A stretch of 64,000 nucleotides of DNA from Flavobacterium haoranii (GCA_003246205.1 QKBC01000019.1:62001-126000), one strand, 5' to 3'. Shown: positions 24,746-35,400, counted from the first letter of the stretch. Notes: a model not told the origin generated them from the letters alone. Translations and numbers: made by a program.

Positions 24746-27136
24746 TTAGTTTCTTAGTGGTTTACCTTTGGTTAACATGTATTGAATTCTTTCTAAAGTT
24801 TTACGTTCTGTAGTTAAACTTAAGAATGCTTCACGTTCTAAATCTAATAAGTATTGTTCTGTTACTAATGTTGGTTCGGATAAATCTCCACCTGCCATTA
24901 CATAGGCTAACTTATTAGCAATTTTTTTATCGTGTTCTGAAATGTATTTTCCGGCTTCCATACTATCTGTTCCTACTAAGAACATACCTAGTGCCTGTTT
25001 TCCTAATACTTTGATGTCTTTACGGCGAACAGGTTGTGTATAGCCTTGTTCTGCCATTTGCAAAGCAATTTGTTTAGCAGTTGCAATTTGACGGTCTTTG
25101 TTTACAACTACGATATCTCTTCCTTTTAATAAAACTCCGGTATCAAATCCTTCGTAAGCAGAAGTAGCTACTTTAGCCATACCAACGGTTAAGAAGTATT
25201 CTTGTAATACGTTTAGTTCCACATCATTTTTATGGAAAGTATCAGAAGCTCTTAAAGCCATTTCTTTAGAACCACCTCCGCCGGGAATCACACCTACACC
25301 AAATTCAACTAGACCAATATAAGTTTCGGCAGCTGCAACAGCTCTGTCTGAATGCATGGTTAGCTCACAACCGCCACCAAGAGTCATTCCGTGAGGAGCA
25401 GCAATAACAGGAATAGCTGAATAACGACAACGCATCATAGTATCCTGGAACATTTTGATCGCCATATTCAATTCGTCATATTCTTGTTCAACAGCCATCA
25501 TAAAGATCATAGCTAAATTGGCTCCTACAGAAAAATTAGCATCTTGGTTACCAATCACTAATCCATTATAACCTTTTTCAGCCATATCGATAGCTTTGTT
25601 GATACCTTGAAGTACGCCGGCACCGATAGAGTTCATTTTTGAAGTGAATTCTAAGTTTAAAATACCATCGCCTAAATCAGTGATAATAGATTCGCTGTTA
25701 TTCCAAACTTTTTTGCTTTCGCGAATATTGTTTAAGATAATGAAAGCATCTTGGCCTGGTATTTTTTCCGCTTTTTTAGAGGCAATAGAGTAGTAGTAAG
25801 TAGCTCCGTCTTTAACGGAATAAAAAGAAGTGTTTCCGGAAGCTAACATTTCTGTTACCCAAGCAGCTGGTTCGTACCCTTCAGCTTTCATCATTTCAAT
25901 TCCTTTTTCAACACCGATGGCATCCCAAATTTCAAATGGACCATTTTCCCATCCGAATCCGGCTTTCATAGCATCATCAATTTTGTAGAAGTCTTCTGTG
26001 ATTTCAGGAACTCTGTTAGAACAGTATGCAAATAAACCTGAGAAGTTTTTGCGGTAAAATTCACCGGCTTTATCTTTTCCGCCTACTAAAACTTTAAAAC
26101 GTTTAATTGGTTTATCAATAGTTTTAGTTAGGTCTAATGTAGCGAAAGAAGCTTTTTTATTCGGACGATATTCTAAAGTATTCAAATCTAATGATAGAAT
26201 ATCTTTTCCTTCTTTTTTATAGAAACCTTGTCCTGTTTTACTTCCTAACCATTTGTTTTCCATCATGGTATTGATGAAATCAGGAAGTTTAAATAATTCA
26301 TGAGCTTCGTCATTCGGACAGTTTTCATAGATTCCGTTGGCAACATGAACTAATGTATCTAAACCAACTACATCAACTGTACGAAAAGTAGCTGACTTTG
26401 GACGACCAATAACCGGACCGGTTAATTTATCTACTTCTTCAATAGTTAAGCCCATTTCTTTAACTTGATGGAAAAGGCTCATAATTCCGTAGATACCGAT
26501 ACGGTTTCCGATGAATGCCGGAGTATCTTTGGCAACAACAGAAGTTTTTCCTAAAAATTTTTCACCATAACCGTTTAAGAAATCCAATACTTCTTGTGAC
26601 GTTTTCGGGCCAGGAATAATTTCAAACAATTTTAGATAACGAGCCGGGTTAAAGAAGTGTGTTCCGCAAAAATGTTGTTGGAAATCTTCGCTTCTTCCTT
26701 CACTCATAAAATGAATCGGAATACCAGAAGTATTTGAAGTAATAAGAGTTCCCGGTTTTCTGTATTTTTCTACTTGTTCAAAAACCAGTTTTTTAATATC
26801 AAGTCGTTCTACAACAACTTCTATAATCCAATCTACATCAGCAATTTTTGCCATGTCATCGGTAGTATTACCGGTAGTAATTCTACTGGCAAAGCTTTGA
26901 TGATAAATAGGGGAAGGCTTAGATTTTAGAGCATTCGTTAAGTGCTCATTGACAATTTTGTTTCTTACATCTTTACTTTCAAGAGTAAGTCCTTTCTTTT
27001 GTTCAGCTTCCGTTAGTTCTCTTGGAACAATGTCTAAAAGTAGCACTTCGACACCTATGTTGGCAAAATGGCAAGCAATACCGCTTCCCATAATTCCCGA
27101 ACCTATAACAGCAACTTTTTTGATGTTACGTTTCAT
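24746..27136 (-). CDS. fadN: 3-hydroxyacyl-CoA dehydrogenase / enoyl-CoA hydratase fusion (FadN type)
   Basis: A 796-residue bifunctional beta-oxidation enzyme. The NAD-binding dehydrogenase domain is first (AVIGSGIMGSGIACHFA at the N-terminus, THFFNPARYLKLFEIIPGP near 160-180). An enoyl-CoA hydratase/crotonase domain is second (about 480-690, AAPHGMTLGGGCELTMH). This order is the reverse of proteobacterial FadB/FadJ and matches Bacillus FadN. It follows marR by 18 bases and is coupled to fadA. Confidence 0.93.
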   Translation of the reverse strand: MKRNIKKVAVIGSGIMGSGIACHFANIGVEVLLLDIVPRELTEAEQKKGLTLESKDVRNKIVNEHLTNALKSKPSPIYHQSFASRITTGNTTDDMAKIADVDWIIEVVVERLDIKKLVFEQVEKYRKPGTLITSNTSGIPIHFMSEGRSEDFQQHFCGTHFFNPARYLKLFEIIPGPKTSQEVLDFLNGYGEKFLGKTSVVAKDTPAFIGNRIGIYGIMSLFHQVKEMGLTIEEVDKLTGPVIGRPKSATFRTVDVVGLDTLVHVANGIYENCPNDEAHELFKLPDFINTMMENKWLGSKTGQGFYKKEGKDILSLDLNTLEYRPNKKASFATLDLTKTIDKPIKRFKVLVGGKDKAGEFYRKNFSGLFAYCSNRVPEITEDFYKIDDAMKAGFGWENGPFEIWDAIGVEKGIEMMKAEGYEPAAWVTEMLASGNTSFYSVKDGATYYYSIASKKAEKIPGQDAFIILNNIRESKKVWNNSESIITDLGDGILNLEFTSKMNSIGAGVLQGINKAIDMAEKGYNGLVIGNQDANFSVGANLAMIFMMAVEQEYDELNMAIKMFQDTMMRCRYSAIPVIAAPHGMTLGGGCELTMHSDRAVAAAETYIGLVEFGVGVIPGGGGSKEMALRASDTFHKNDVELNVLQEYFLTVGMAKVATSAYEGFDTGVLLKGRDIVVVNKDRQIATAKQIALQMAEQGYTQPVRRKDIKVLGKQALGMFLVGTDSMEAGKYISEHDKKIANKLAYVMAGGDLSEPTLVTEQYLLDLEREAFLSLTTERKTLERIQYMLTKGKPLRN

Positions 27137-27154
27137 ATTTTTTGGTTGTTTTTA

Positions 27155-27607
27155 TTATTTGTTATCTTCTTTGTTTTCAAAAATTTTCTTTTCCGAAATT
27201 AATTCATTGATAACTTCGGCTACTTCAATAAAATGTTGTAATTGTTCTTCATTTACATGAGCTTTAATGACTTCATTAAATTGCAAAACGGTTGATTTAG
27301 ACAGTTCTCTTTTTTCTTTTCCTTCTTCTGTTAAGTGTACTAAAACACCTCTTCCGTCGCTAGGATTTTTTTTTCTGTAAATCAACCCTTTTTCTTCCAT
27401 AGATTTTAAGGTACGGGTTAAGCTGGTTGCTTCCATTCCCATTCGCGGACCTAATGCAGTGGAAGGAGAGCCGTTATCTTTATCTATGGTCAACAAAGCA
27501 AAACCGGTAGCCATAGAAGCTCCATATTTGTTAGCTTCTTCATTATACATTCGGGCTACAGCTTGCCAAGTGGCTCTTAGTATATAATCTATTGTCTTAT
27601 CTTTCAT
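27155..27607 (-). CDS. MarR family regulator of the fad operon
   Basis: A 150-residue MarR-type winged-helix protein (LTRTLKSMEEKGLIYRKKNPSDGRGVLVHLTEEG, split wing with DGR). It is the first gene of the fad operon, with its promoter -7 element (TATATTTG) at 27633-27640 and a 28-bp perfect palindrome immediately upstream. A role as acyl-CoA-responsive repressor of its own operon is inferred from position. In Bacillus this job is done by the TetR-type FadR. Confidence 0.9.
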   Translation of the reverse strand: MKDKTIDYILRATWQAVARMYNEEANKYGASMATGFALLTIDKDNGSPSTALGPRMGMEATSLTRTLKSMEEKGLIYRKKNPSDGRGVLVHLTEEGKEKRELSKSTVLQFNEVIKAHVNEEQLQHFIEVAEVINELISEKKIFENKEDNK

Positions 27608-27632
27608 CTATTGATTTTTACTAAAACGTTTT

Positions 27633-27671
27633 CAAATATAAAAAAAAATACTATGCATGCATAGTATTTTT
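27633..27671 (-). promoter_or_regulatory. marR-fad promoter with palindromic operator
   Basis: Minus-strand -7 element TATATTTG at 27633-27640, preceded by a 28-bp perfect palindrome at 27644-27671 with core CTATGCATGCATAG. The palindrome covers the spacer and -33 region, so a bound MarR dimer would block RNA polymerase. On the minus strand it is also followed by a T run, so it could end the upstream lipoprotein transcript as well. Confidence 0.7.
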
Positions 27672-27705
27672 AGAAAAATTTAATATTTTTTTACTTTTTT
27701 TAATG

Positions 27706-28470
27706 TTATGGTAAAATAAGTACCCCTAAATTGGTTTCTGTGCTAGCCATGACCTCAATATTTTGAATAGTTAATGGTGTTAAAGGTGCTTCAGGAGTAA
27801 TAATAATTGTATAGATCCCGGGTAGTAGTCCAACCAATTGAAATTCACCGTTTTCGTCAATAACCGTTGTGAATTCTTCTCCTGTTGTAGCAACTGCTGT
27901 AACGGTAGCATTGATGCCTGTTGTAGAAATGGAACCGCTTATTGAACCGGTAACCTGTACATTGACTTCCCGTAAAACCGGTTTTAGAGAGTAAGAACCG
28001 TTTCCTTCAACTACAATTGAACTGTGAGCATCAAAGTCAATCAGAATTGTATTCTGAACATTAGCTTCCAATTCTTGGTGTACCAATAACTTTAATCCCG
28101 ATTGCTGAGCACTTGGAGTTGCTAATGGATATGTTTGACCATCCACAACAATACTATTATTATCTCCTAATATTAATCGGATTTGTGAGACATTTGCGCT
28201 TTGAATATCGTCTGAAGCAATTATTACACTAACTCCATTAGATAACTCTAATAAGTTATAAATTTGTGCATCAGTTGTTAAGTTGTAAGTGCCTCCATCA
28301 GAAGTTTTAACTTCTACTCCTTGAACATCAATATATACTGCATCATAAGGGGCAGGTGCATCTGTCATTTTAACATTATAACTATATGATTGCGTTTGGG
28401 CATCATCATTATTACATGAGGTAAATAGGATTGTTGATGCTACACTTACAAATAAAAATAACTTTTTCAT
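27706..28470 (-). CDS. DUF4382 lipoprotein with C-terminal carboxypeptidase-regulatory-like domain
   Basis: A 254-residue lipoprotein (lipobox ILFTSC, C19). The DUF4382 domain (about 28-170) contains VKMTDAPAPYDAVYIDVQGVEV and ends LKPVLREVNVQVTG. A beta-sandwich of the carboxypeptidase-regulatory type follows (TVTAVATTGEEFTTVIDENGEFQLVGLLPGIYTI). It is probably on the outer membrane; its binding partner is unknown. It stands alone between the acyl-CoA synthetase and the fad operon. Confidence 0.85.
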   Translation of the reverse strand: MKKLFLFVSVASTILFTSCNNDDAQTQSYSYNVKMTDAPAPYDAVYIDVQGVEVKTSDGGTYNLTTDAQIYNLLELSNGVSVIIASDDIQSANVSQIRLILGDNNSIVVDGQTYPLATPSAQQSGLKLLVHQELEANVQNTILIDFDAHSSIVVEGNGSYSLKPVLREVNVQVTGSISGSISTTGINATVTAVATTGEEFTTVIDENGEFQLVGLLPGIYTIIITPEAPLTPLTIQNIEVMASTETNLGVLILP

Positions 28471-28583
28471 AGAAATTGGTTTTTTATGTTAACAATACAA
28501 AGTTCGTTAGAACATTATTTTTTCCTGTTATACGATTTTAAGACTTTGTTATACAATTCCCAGAAAAAGTTATTTGCTAAATG

Positions 28584-30365
28584 TTATTGGTGATTATAGA
28601 TCTTTTGGTACAAATCTTTATATTTTTCCAATATAATTTTACGTTTCAATTTCATAGTAGGTGTCAAAAGTCCGTCTTCTACTGACCAGACATCTGGGGT
28701 TAATTCAAACTTTTTGATTTTTTCCCAATTACCGAATTTTTCATTGTAGTGGTCTACTTCTTCCTGAAATCTTTTTATGACATCATCATTTTTACAGATT
28801 TCACTATTTGTGGTACCGATGTTTAGATCCTGATGTCTGGAAGCCCATTCTTTGACAAAGTCAAAATTAGGTTGTATAAATGCTGCCGGCATTTTTTCGC
28901 CTTCTCCTATAACCATTATTTGTTCTATAAAGCGAGATTGTTTGAAAGTATTTTCCAGAATTTGAGGTGCAACATATTTTCCGCCTGATGTTTTGAACAT
29001 TTCTTTTTTACGGTCTGTAATCTTTAAGAAACCTTCATTGTCAATTTCTCCGATATCTCCGGTATGGAAATAGCCGTTTTGTAAAGCTTCGTTTGTTTTT
29101 TCTTCATCTTTGTAGTAGCCTATCATTACATTGGGGCCTTTACAAAGAATTTCACCGTCTTCTGCTATTTTTACTTCAACACCATTTAATACTTTGCCGA
29201 CAGTTCCTACTTTGAAACCTTTGTTTCGCATATCGTTTACTGAAATAACGGGTGAAGTTTCGGTTAATCCGTAGCCTTCCATAACCGGAATTCCTGCAGC
29301 TGTGAAAACTTTTGTTAAACGAGATTGTAAGGCAGCACTACCGGAAACTAAGAGTTTCAATTCGCCGCCTAGAGCTTCTTGCCACTTGGAGAAAATTAGT
29401 TTTCGGGCAATTTTCAATTGAAATTCATACCACCAACCGTTTTCTTCATAAGGTTTGTATTGAATGCCTAAGCCGGTAGCCCAGAAGAATAATTTCTTTT
29501 TAATACCGGTCAATTCAGCACCTTTGGCATATATTTTATCGTATACTTTTTCCAATAATCTCGGAACAACAGTCATTACATTCGGATGAACTTCTTTTAA
29601 ATTATCGGAAATCTTATCAATGCTTTCAGCAAAGTAAATAGAAACACCAAAGTATTGATATAAATAGAGGATCATTCGCTCAAAAATATGGCAAACAGGA
29701 AGAAAGCTCAGTGCTTTGAAATTTCCCGGTGCAAAAGGAACGCGTTCTGCACTCATAAGAACGTCGGAAACGATATTTTCATGGGTCAGCATTACACCTT
29801 TAGGACGTCCTGTTGTTCCTGAAGTATAAATAATAGTGGCTAGATCAGTTGTTACGATTGAATTTTTACAATTTTCAACTTCTTCTTGATTACTCGTGTC
29901 TTCTCCTAAAGTTAGAACTTCTTTCCAACTTTTACATCCGGTTACTTCATTATAGGAATAGATTTCCTTTAATGAAGGAACATTTTTTCTAATGGAATTT
30001 ATTTTTTCAAATACTTCTTCATCAGAAATGAAGCAATAAACCGATTCAGAATGGTTTAAAATATATTCGTAATCTTCGGCTGAAATGGTAGGGTAAACAG
30101 GAACAGTTTGTGCTCCGGTTTGTAACACACCTATGTCGGTAATATTCCATTCCGTTCTGTTAGTCGATGAGATAATGGCTATTTTTTCATTTTTTTGAAC
30201 TCCTAACCGTACTAATGCCCGTGAAAGTTTATTGGCTTCATCTATGTATTTTTGAGTGGAGGTTTTTATCCATTGTCCTTCATATTTGGTTACCAAAGCA
30301 TCTTGTAAACTGTACTTTTGGAGTTGGTAATATGGAAAATCAAATAAGCGTGTTATTTCGTTCAT
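28584..30365 (-). CDS. Long-chain acyl-CoA synthetase (AMP-forming), copy 1
   Basis: A 593-residue ANL-superfamily ligase that activates fatty acids with ATP and CoA. The P-loop-like motif is IIYTSGTTGRPKGVMLTHEN near residue 178, with GYGLTETSPV near 365 and the hinge region DRKKEMFKTSGGKYV near 465. It feeds the fad operon on the same strand. It is a paralogue of the gene just upstream (591 residues). A near-consensus promoter lies at 30387-30417. Confidence 0.92.
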   Translation of the reverse strand: MNEITRLFDFPYYQLQKYSLQDALVTKYEGQWIKTSTQKYIDEANKLSRALVRLGVQKNEKIAIISSTNRTEWNITDIGVLQTGAQTVPVYPTISAEDYEYILNHSESVYCFISDEEVFEKINSIRKNVPSLKEIYSYNEVTGCKSWKEVLTLGEDTSNQEEVENCKNSIVTTDLATIIYTSGTTGRPKGVMLTHENIVSDVLMSAERVPFAPGNFKALSFLPVCHIFERMILYLYQYFGVSIYFAESIDKISDNLKEVHPNVMTVVPRLLEKVYDKIYAKGAELTGIKKKLFFWATGLGIQYKPYEENGWWYEFQLKIARKLIFSKWQEALGGELKLLVSGSAALQSRLTKVFTAAGIPVMEGYGLTETSPVISVNDMRNKGFKVGTVGKVLNGVEVKIAEDGEILCKGPNVMIGYYKDEEKTNEALQNGYFHTGDIGEIDNEGFLKITDRKKEMFKTSGGKYVAPQILENTFKQSRFIEQIMVIGEGEKMPAAFIQPNFDFVKEWASRHQDLNIGTTNSEICKNDDVIKRFQEEVDHYNEKFGNWEKIKKFELTPDVWSVEDGLLTPTMKLKRKIILEKYKDLYQKIYNHQ

Positions 30366-30386
30366 TTTTTAATTATTTCTATATTG

Positions 30387-30417
30387 CAAATTAATGAATT
30401 TGTATTTTAAACCCAAA
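30387..30417 (-). promoter_or_regulatory. Promoter of acyl-CoA synthetase copy 1
   Basis: Minus-strand TTTG (30414-30417), exactly 19 bases, then TTAATTTG (30387-30394), one mismatch from TAnnTTTG. It shows that copy 1 need not depend on copy 2 for transcription. Confidence 0.65.
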
Positions 30418-30496
30418 TTTTTTTGTCAATACATAATTTAATTAACATTTTTTTGAAATAACATCTATAGGATGTCTGGAAATCTTTAAGATAAAA

Positions 30497-30526
30497 AAAA
30501 TCTACAACTTATTCGTTGTAGATTTT
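30497..30526 (-). terminator. Terminator overlapping the stop codon of acyl-CoA synthetase copy 2
   Basis: A 12-bp stem (ATCTACAAC / GTTGTAGAT plus A/T pairs) with a 6-base loop, followed by a T run on the minus strand. The loop (30509-30514) is the last sense codon plus the TAA stop, and the 5' arm is coding. Confidence 0.9.
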
Positions 30527-32284
30527 ATCATATAAATCTTTGTATTGTGCTAAGATTTGTTTTCGTTTGAGTTTTAGAGTAGGGGTAAGCTGCCCGCCTT
30601 CGATCGTCCAGATATCCGGAGTTAATTCAAATTTTTTGATTTGTTCCCATTTTCCGAATTTAGGATTAATCGAATCTAAAACTTTTTGAACTCTTGCTAT
30701 TACTTGTGGATTTTGAGCAATTTCAGCATTGGTATTACCCACTTCAATTTGTTTGCGCTCTGCCCATTGTTTAACAAAATTAAAATCGAGTTGAATAAAG
30801 GCTGCCGGCATTTTTTGTCCTTCACCAATTACCATGATCTGTTCAATAAATCGAGATTGTTTAAAATCATTTTCTAAAACCTGAGGGGCAACATATTTCC
30901 CGCCAGAAGTTTTAAACATTTCTTTTTTACGATCTGTAATCTTTAAGAAGCCTTCAAAGTCAATTTCTCCGATATCTTCGGTATGAAAATAACCGTCTTT
31001 AATCATTTCAGCCGTTTTAGCTTCATCTTTGTAATATCCCATCATAACAATTGGTCCTTTACAAAGTATTTCACCGTCAGTAGCAATTTTCACCTCAATG
31101 TTATCGAGTGGCTTTCCGACCGTTCCGATTTTGAAACCACCATTTCTCATATCATTTACAGCAATAACCGGAGAAGTTTCAGTTAATCCGTAACCTTCCA
31201 TGACGATCATTTTACTGGCTGTAAAAATACGAATTAAACGGTGTTGAAGCGGAGCACTTCCGGATACAATGATTTCCAAATTACCACCTAAACCTTCTTT
31301 CCATTTGCTTAAAACTAATTTATTAGCAATAGCTAATTTTAATTCATACAACCAACCATTTCTTCCATAAGGTTCATATTGTTCACCGATTTTTACAGCC
31401 CAAAAGAACAAAGCTTTTTTGATACCACCAAGTTCTGCTCCTTTTTCGGTAATTTTATCGTATACTTTTTCTAAAAGTCTCGGAACGACTGTCATAACAT
31501 TAGGTTTAACTTCCTTAATGTTATCTGCAATTTTATCGATGGATTCAGCATAATAAATTGCAATTCCGGAATATTGGTAAATATAGGTCAGTACTCGTTC
31601 AAAAACATGACAAATCGGTAGAAAACTCATGGCTCTGCTTTCTCCCAGTTTTAGAGGAACTCTTTTAAATGAACCTAAAGTATCACTAACTAAATTTTCA
31701 TGTGAAAGCATTACGCCTTTAGGTTTTCCTGTAGTTCCGGATGTATAGATAATGGTTACTAAATCTTTAGTGCTAACATCGTCTTTTGCCTGTTCAACTT
31801 CATCTTGATTGGATAAAGTTTTTCCTAGATCAATTAATTCTTGCCAGTTTTTGCAACCTTGAACGGCGTCAAAAGAATAGATATCTTTTACAAATGGCAG
31901 CTTATCTTTAATGGAACTCAGTTTTTGAAATAAAACTTCATCAGAAATGAAACACAATTCGGCTTCTGAGTGGTTGAAAATATAGTCAAACTCTTCTAAA
32001 GAAATGGTCGGGTAAATAGGAACGGAAACAGCACCGATTTGCGAAATTCCAATATCCATAATGTTCCATTCGGTTCTGTTATTGGATGAAATTAAAGCAA
32101 TTTTACTTCCTTTTTTTATTCCTAAATTTAGTAAAGCTCTGGAAATAGCATTAGCCTTTTCAATATATTCTGCTGTAGAAGTTTTAACCCAATTTCCGGC
32201 TACTTTAGTAACAAAAGCATCGTTAAGATTATAATTTTCCAATTGATAATATGGAAAATCAAATATTCTGGTAATTTTATTCAT
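30509..32284 (-). CDS. Long-chain acyl-CoA synthetase (AMP-forming), copy 2
   Basis: A 591-residue ANL-superfamily ligase with IIYTSGTTGKPKGVMLSHEN, GYGLTETSPV and DRKKEMFKTSGGKYV. By eye about two thirds identical to copy 1 along its whole length, so the pair is a tandem duplication. Each copy has its own control: copy 2 ends in a terminator that includes its stop codon, and copy 1 has its own promoter. Different chain-length preference is possible but not visible. Confidence 0.92.
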   Translation of the reverse strand: MNKITRIFDFPYYQLENYNLNDAFVTKVAGNWVKTSTAEYIEKANAISRALLNLGIKKGSKIALISSNNRTEWNIMDIGISQIGAVSVPIYPTISLEEFDYIFNHSEAELCFISDEVLFQKLSSIKDKLPFVKDIYSFDAVQGCKNWQELIDLGKTLSNQDEVEQAKDDVSTKDLVTIIYTSGTTGKPKGVMLSHENLVSDTLGSFKRVPLKLGESRAMSFLPICHVFERVLTYIYQYSGIAIYYAESIDKIADNIKEVKPNVMTVVPRLLEKVYDKITEKGAELGGIKKALFFWAVKIGEQYEPYGRNGWLYELKLAIANKLVLSKWKEGLGGNLEIIVSGSAPLQHRLIRIFTASKMIVMEGYGLTETSPVIAVNDMRNGGFKIGTVGKPLDNIEVKIATDGEILCKGPIVMMGYYKDEAKTAEMIKDGYFHTEDIGEIDFEGFLKITDRKKEMFKTSGGKYVAPQVLENDFKQSRFIEQIMVIGEGQKMPAAFIQLDFNFVKQWAERKQIEVGNTNAEIAQNPQVIARVQKVLDSINPKFGKWEQIKKFELTPDIWTIEGGQLTPTLKLKRKQILAQYKDLYDKIYNE

Positions 32285-32422
32285 TTTTTCAGAAAATTAG
32301 TGGCTGCAAAGTAAGAAAAATATATTTATTTGTGAGCTTTTTTATTGTTTTCTTAGGCTAAAAGAATTGATTTTCAGTTTATTGTGTTGATTTACTGAAT
32401 ATTATGCGTGCATATAAAAAAT

Positions 32423-32448
32423 AATCCCCGCAAAAATGAGCGGGGATT
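32423..32448 (-). terminator. Terminator of purL
   Basis: Stem AATCCCCGC / GCGGGGATT with an 8-base loop. A T-rich run follows on the minus strand, 24 bases after the purL stop. Confidence 0.88.
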
Positions 32449-32472
32449 TTATTTATTTCAGAAACTTTTTTA

Positions 32473-35400
32473 TTATTTATTTTTTTCTTCAATCCATTTT
32501 CTGGCATTCACAAAAGCTTCAATCCAAGGCGAAACCAAATCTTTTTGACCTCTATCCGGATAGTAAGCCCAGTTCCAAGGGAAAGCAGAACGCTCAATGT
32601 GAGGCATCATTACCAAATGTCTTCCGGTACTGTCACACATCATAGCAGTATTGAAATCAGAACCGTTAGGATTTGCCGGATAACCTTCGTAAGCATATTT
32701 TGCTACGATATTGTATTGGTCTTCACTGTAAGGCAATCTAAATTTACCCTCGCCGTGAGAAATCCAAACCCCTAAAGTTGTTCCAGCTAAAGTAGATAGC
32801 ATTACGGAATTATTTTCCTGAACGGTTACACTGGTAAATCCGCTTTCGTGCTTGTGCGACGTATTGTGCTGCATTTTTCCGTGTATCTCATGTTCAGGAT
32901 TTATTAATTCTAATTCCATGAACAATTGACAGCCGTTACAAATACCAACCGATAAAGTGTCTTCACGTTTGAAGAAGTTCTTCAATGCTGTATTTGCTTT
33001 TTCATTATATAAAAAGGCACCGGCCCAACCTTTTGCTGAACCTAAAACGTCTGAATTGGAAAAACCACCAACAGCGCCAATAAACTGAATGTCTTCTAAT
33101 GTTTCGCGTCCCGAAATTAAATCGGTCATGTGAACATCTTTTACGTCAAATCCGGCTAAATACATAGCATTTGCCATTTCACGTTCCGAATTACTTCCTT
33201 TTTCACGAATAATGGCAGCTTTTGGTTTTGTTCCTGCTTGGATTTCAGGCTTTTTACCATCAAAGTTGGCAGGGAATGTATATTGTAAGGGTTGACTTTT
33301 GTAATTTGTATAACGCGCTTCTGCCATTCCGTTTTTAGATTGTTTTTGATCCAATAGGAATGAAGTCTTATACCACGTATCTCTTAATTCTGTAACAGAG
33401 AAGCTGAAAGTATCTTCAAAGTTTTTGAAAGTAACGGTGTCACTTTCAATGACAGAACCAATATTGAAAATTTCAATACCATTTGCTTTAAATGTAGCTT
33501 CAACTTCTGCATCAGCTTGGAAAACAACTGCGATATTTTCGTTGAATAAAGCTTTAACCGTATCTGCTTCACCTAAAACAGATAAATCATAGTTTGCACC
33601 TAAATTTACATCTGCAAAACACAATTCTAATAGAGTAGTTACTAAACCTCCAGAACCGATATCGTGTCCGGCTTTAATTTTACGTTCTTTAATTAAATCT
33701 TGTAATGTGTTGAAAGCTTTTTTGAAATACTCAGTATTTGTAATAGTAGGAACTTCTGAGCCAATTTTATTTAAAACCTGAGCAAAAGAACTTCCTCCTA
33801 ATTTAAACGAATCTTGTGATAAGTTTAAGTAATAGATATTTCCGCCATTGCGTTTTAAAACCGGCTCAACAACTTTAGTAATATTCGAACAATTTCCGGC
33901 AGCCGAAATAATTACCGTTCCCGGTGCTATTACTTCATCATTCGGATATTTTTGTTTCATGGAAAGCGAATCTTTTCCTGTTGGAATATTGATTCCTAAT
34001 TCGATTGCAAAGTCAGAGCATCCTTGAACCGCTTCGTATAAGCGAGCATCTTCTCCTTCGTTTTTACAAGCCCACATCCAGTTAGCAGAAAGTGAAACGG
34101 AATGTAAACCATCTTTTAAGGGCGCCCAAACGATGTTGGATAAAGCTTCTCCAATAGAATTTCTAGAACCTGCTACAGGATCAACCAATGCAGAAACAGG
34201 AGAGTGACCAATTGTTGTTGCAATACCTTCCTTCCCTTTGAAATCTAATGCCATAACCCCAACATTGTTCAATGGCAATTGTAATGGACCAGCACATTGT
34301 TGTTTGGCAACACGTCCACCTACACAACGGTCTACTTTATTGGTTAACCAGTCTTTACAAGCCACAGCTTCTAGTTGTAAAACATGATTCAAATAAGTAG
34401 GTATTTCATTTACTTGATAAACGGCATCGGTATAATTGCGAACGATTTTTTTATCATCCATGATCGTTTTTGGAGAACTACCAAACATTTCTTCAATAGC
34501 AAAATCCATTGGTTTAGCGCCAGTAGTTTTGCTTTCAAATGTAAAACGATGATTTCCGGTAATATCACCTACAGTGTACATAGGAGCGCGTTCGCGATCT
34601 GCAATTTTTTGTAATGTTTCAATATCTTTTTCTCCGATAACCAATCCCATTCTTTCTTGTGATTCGTTACCGATAATTTCTTTAGCAGATAGAGTAGGAT
34701 CGCCTACCGGTAATTTGTCTAAGTCAATCAATCCTCCGGTTTCTTCCACTAATTCAGATAAACAGTTTAAGTGTCCGCCCGCACCATGATCGTGAATAGA
34801 AACGATCGGGTTTTCATCAGCTTCTACTAAACCACGAATGGCATTGGCTGCGCGTTTTTGCATTTCAGGATTAGAACGTTGGATAGCATTTAATTCAATT
34901 CCACTTCCAAAAGCACCAGTATCTGCCGATGAAACTGCAGCTCCACCCATACCGATACGGTAATTTTCTCCGCCTAAAACCACAACTTTATCTCCAATGG
35001 TTGGTTTCTGCTTAATAGCTTGACTTTCTTTTCCGTAACCAATTCCTCCGGCTAACATAATGACCTTGTCGAATCCTAACTTACGAGCATCTTCTTCATG
35101 TTCGAAAGTTAAAACAGAACCTGTAATTAACGGCTGCCCGAATTTGTTCCCGAAATCGGAAGCACCGTTTGAAGCTTTGATTAAGATATCCATTGGTGTT
35201 TGGTACAACCAAGGACGTTCTGCCATTCCATTTTCCCAAGGTCGGTTTTCTAACAAACGAGAATAAGAGGTCATATAAACAGCCGTTCCTGCTAATGGGA
35301 ATGAACCTTGCCCACCGGCTAAACGGTCACGAATTTCACCACCGGAACCTGTTGCAGCCCCATTAAAAGGTTCAACAGTAGTGGGGAAGTTGTGTGTTTC

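Noticed and set aside
34384..35266. Several plus-strand ORFs of 68-76 codons inside purL
   Set aside because: Shadows of the minus-strand gene, with no family resemblance or start signals.
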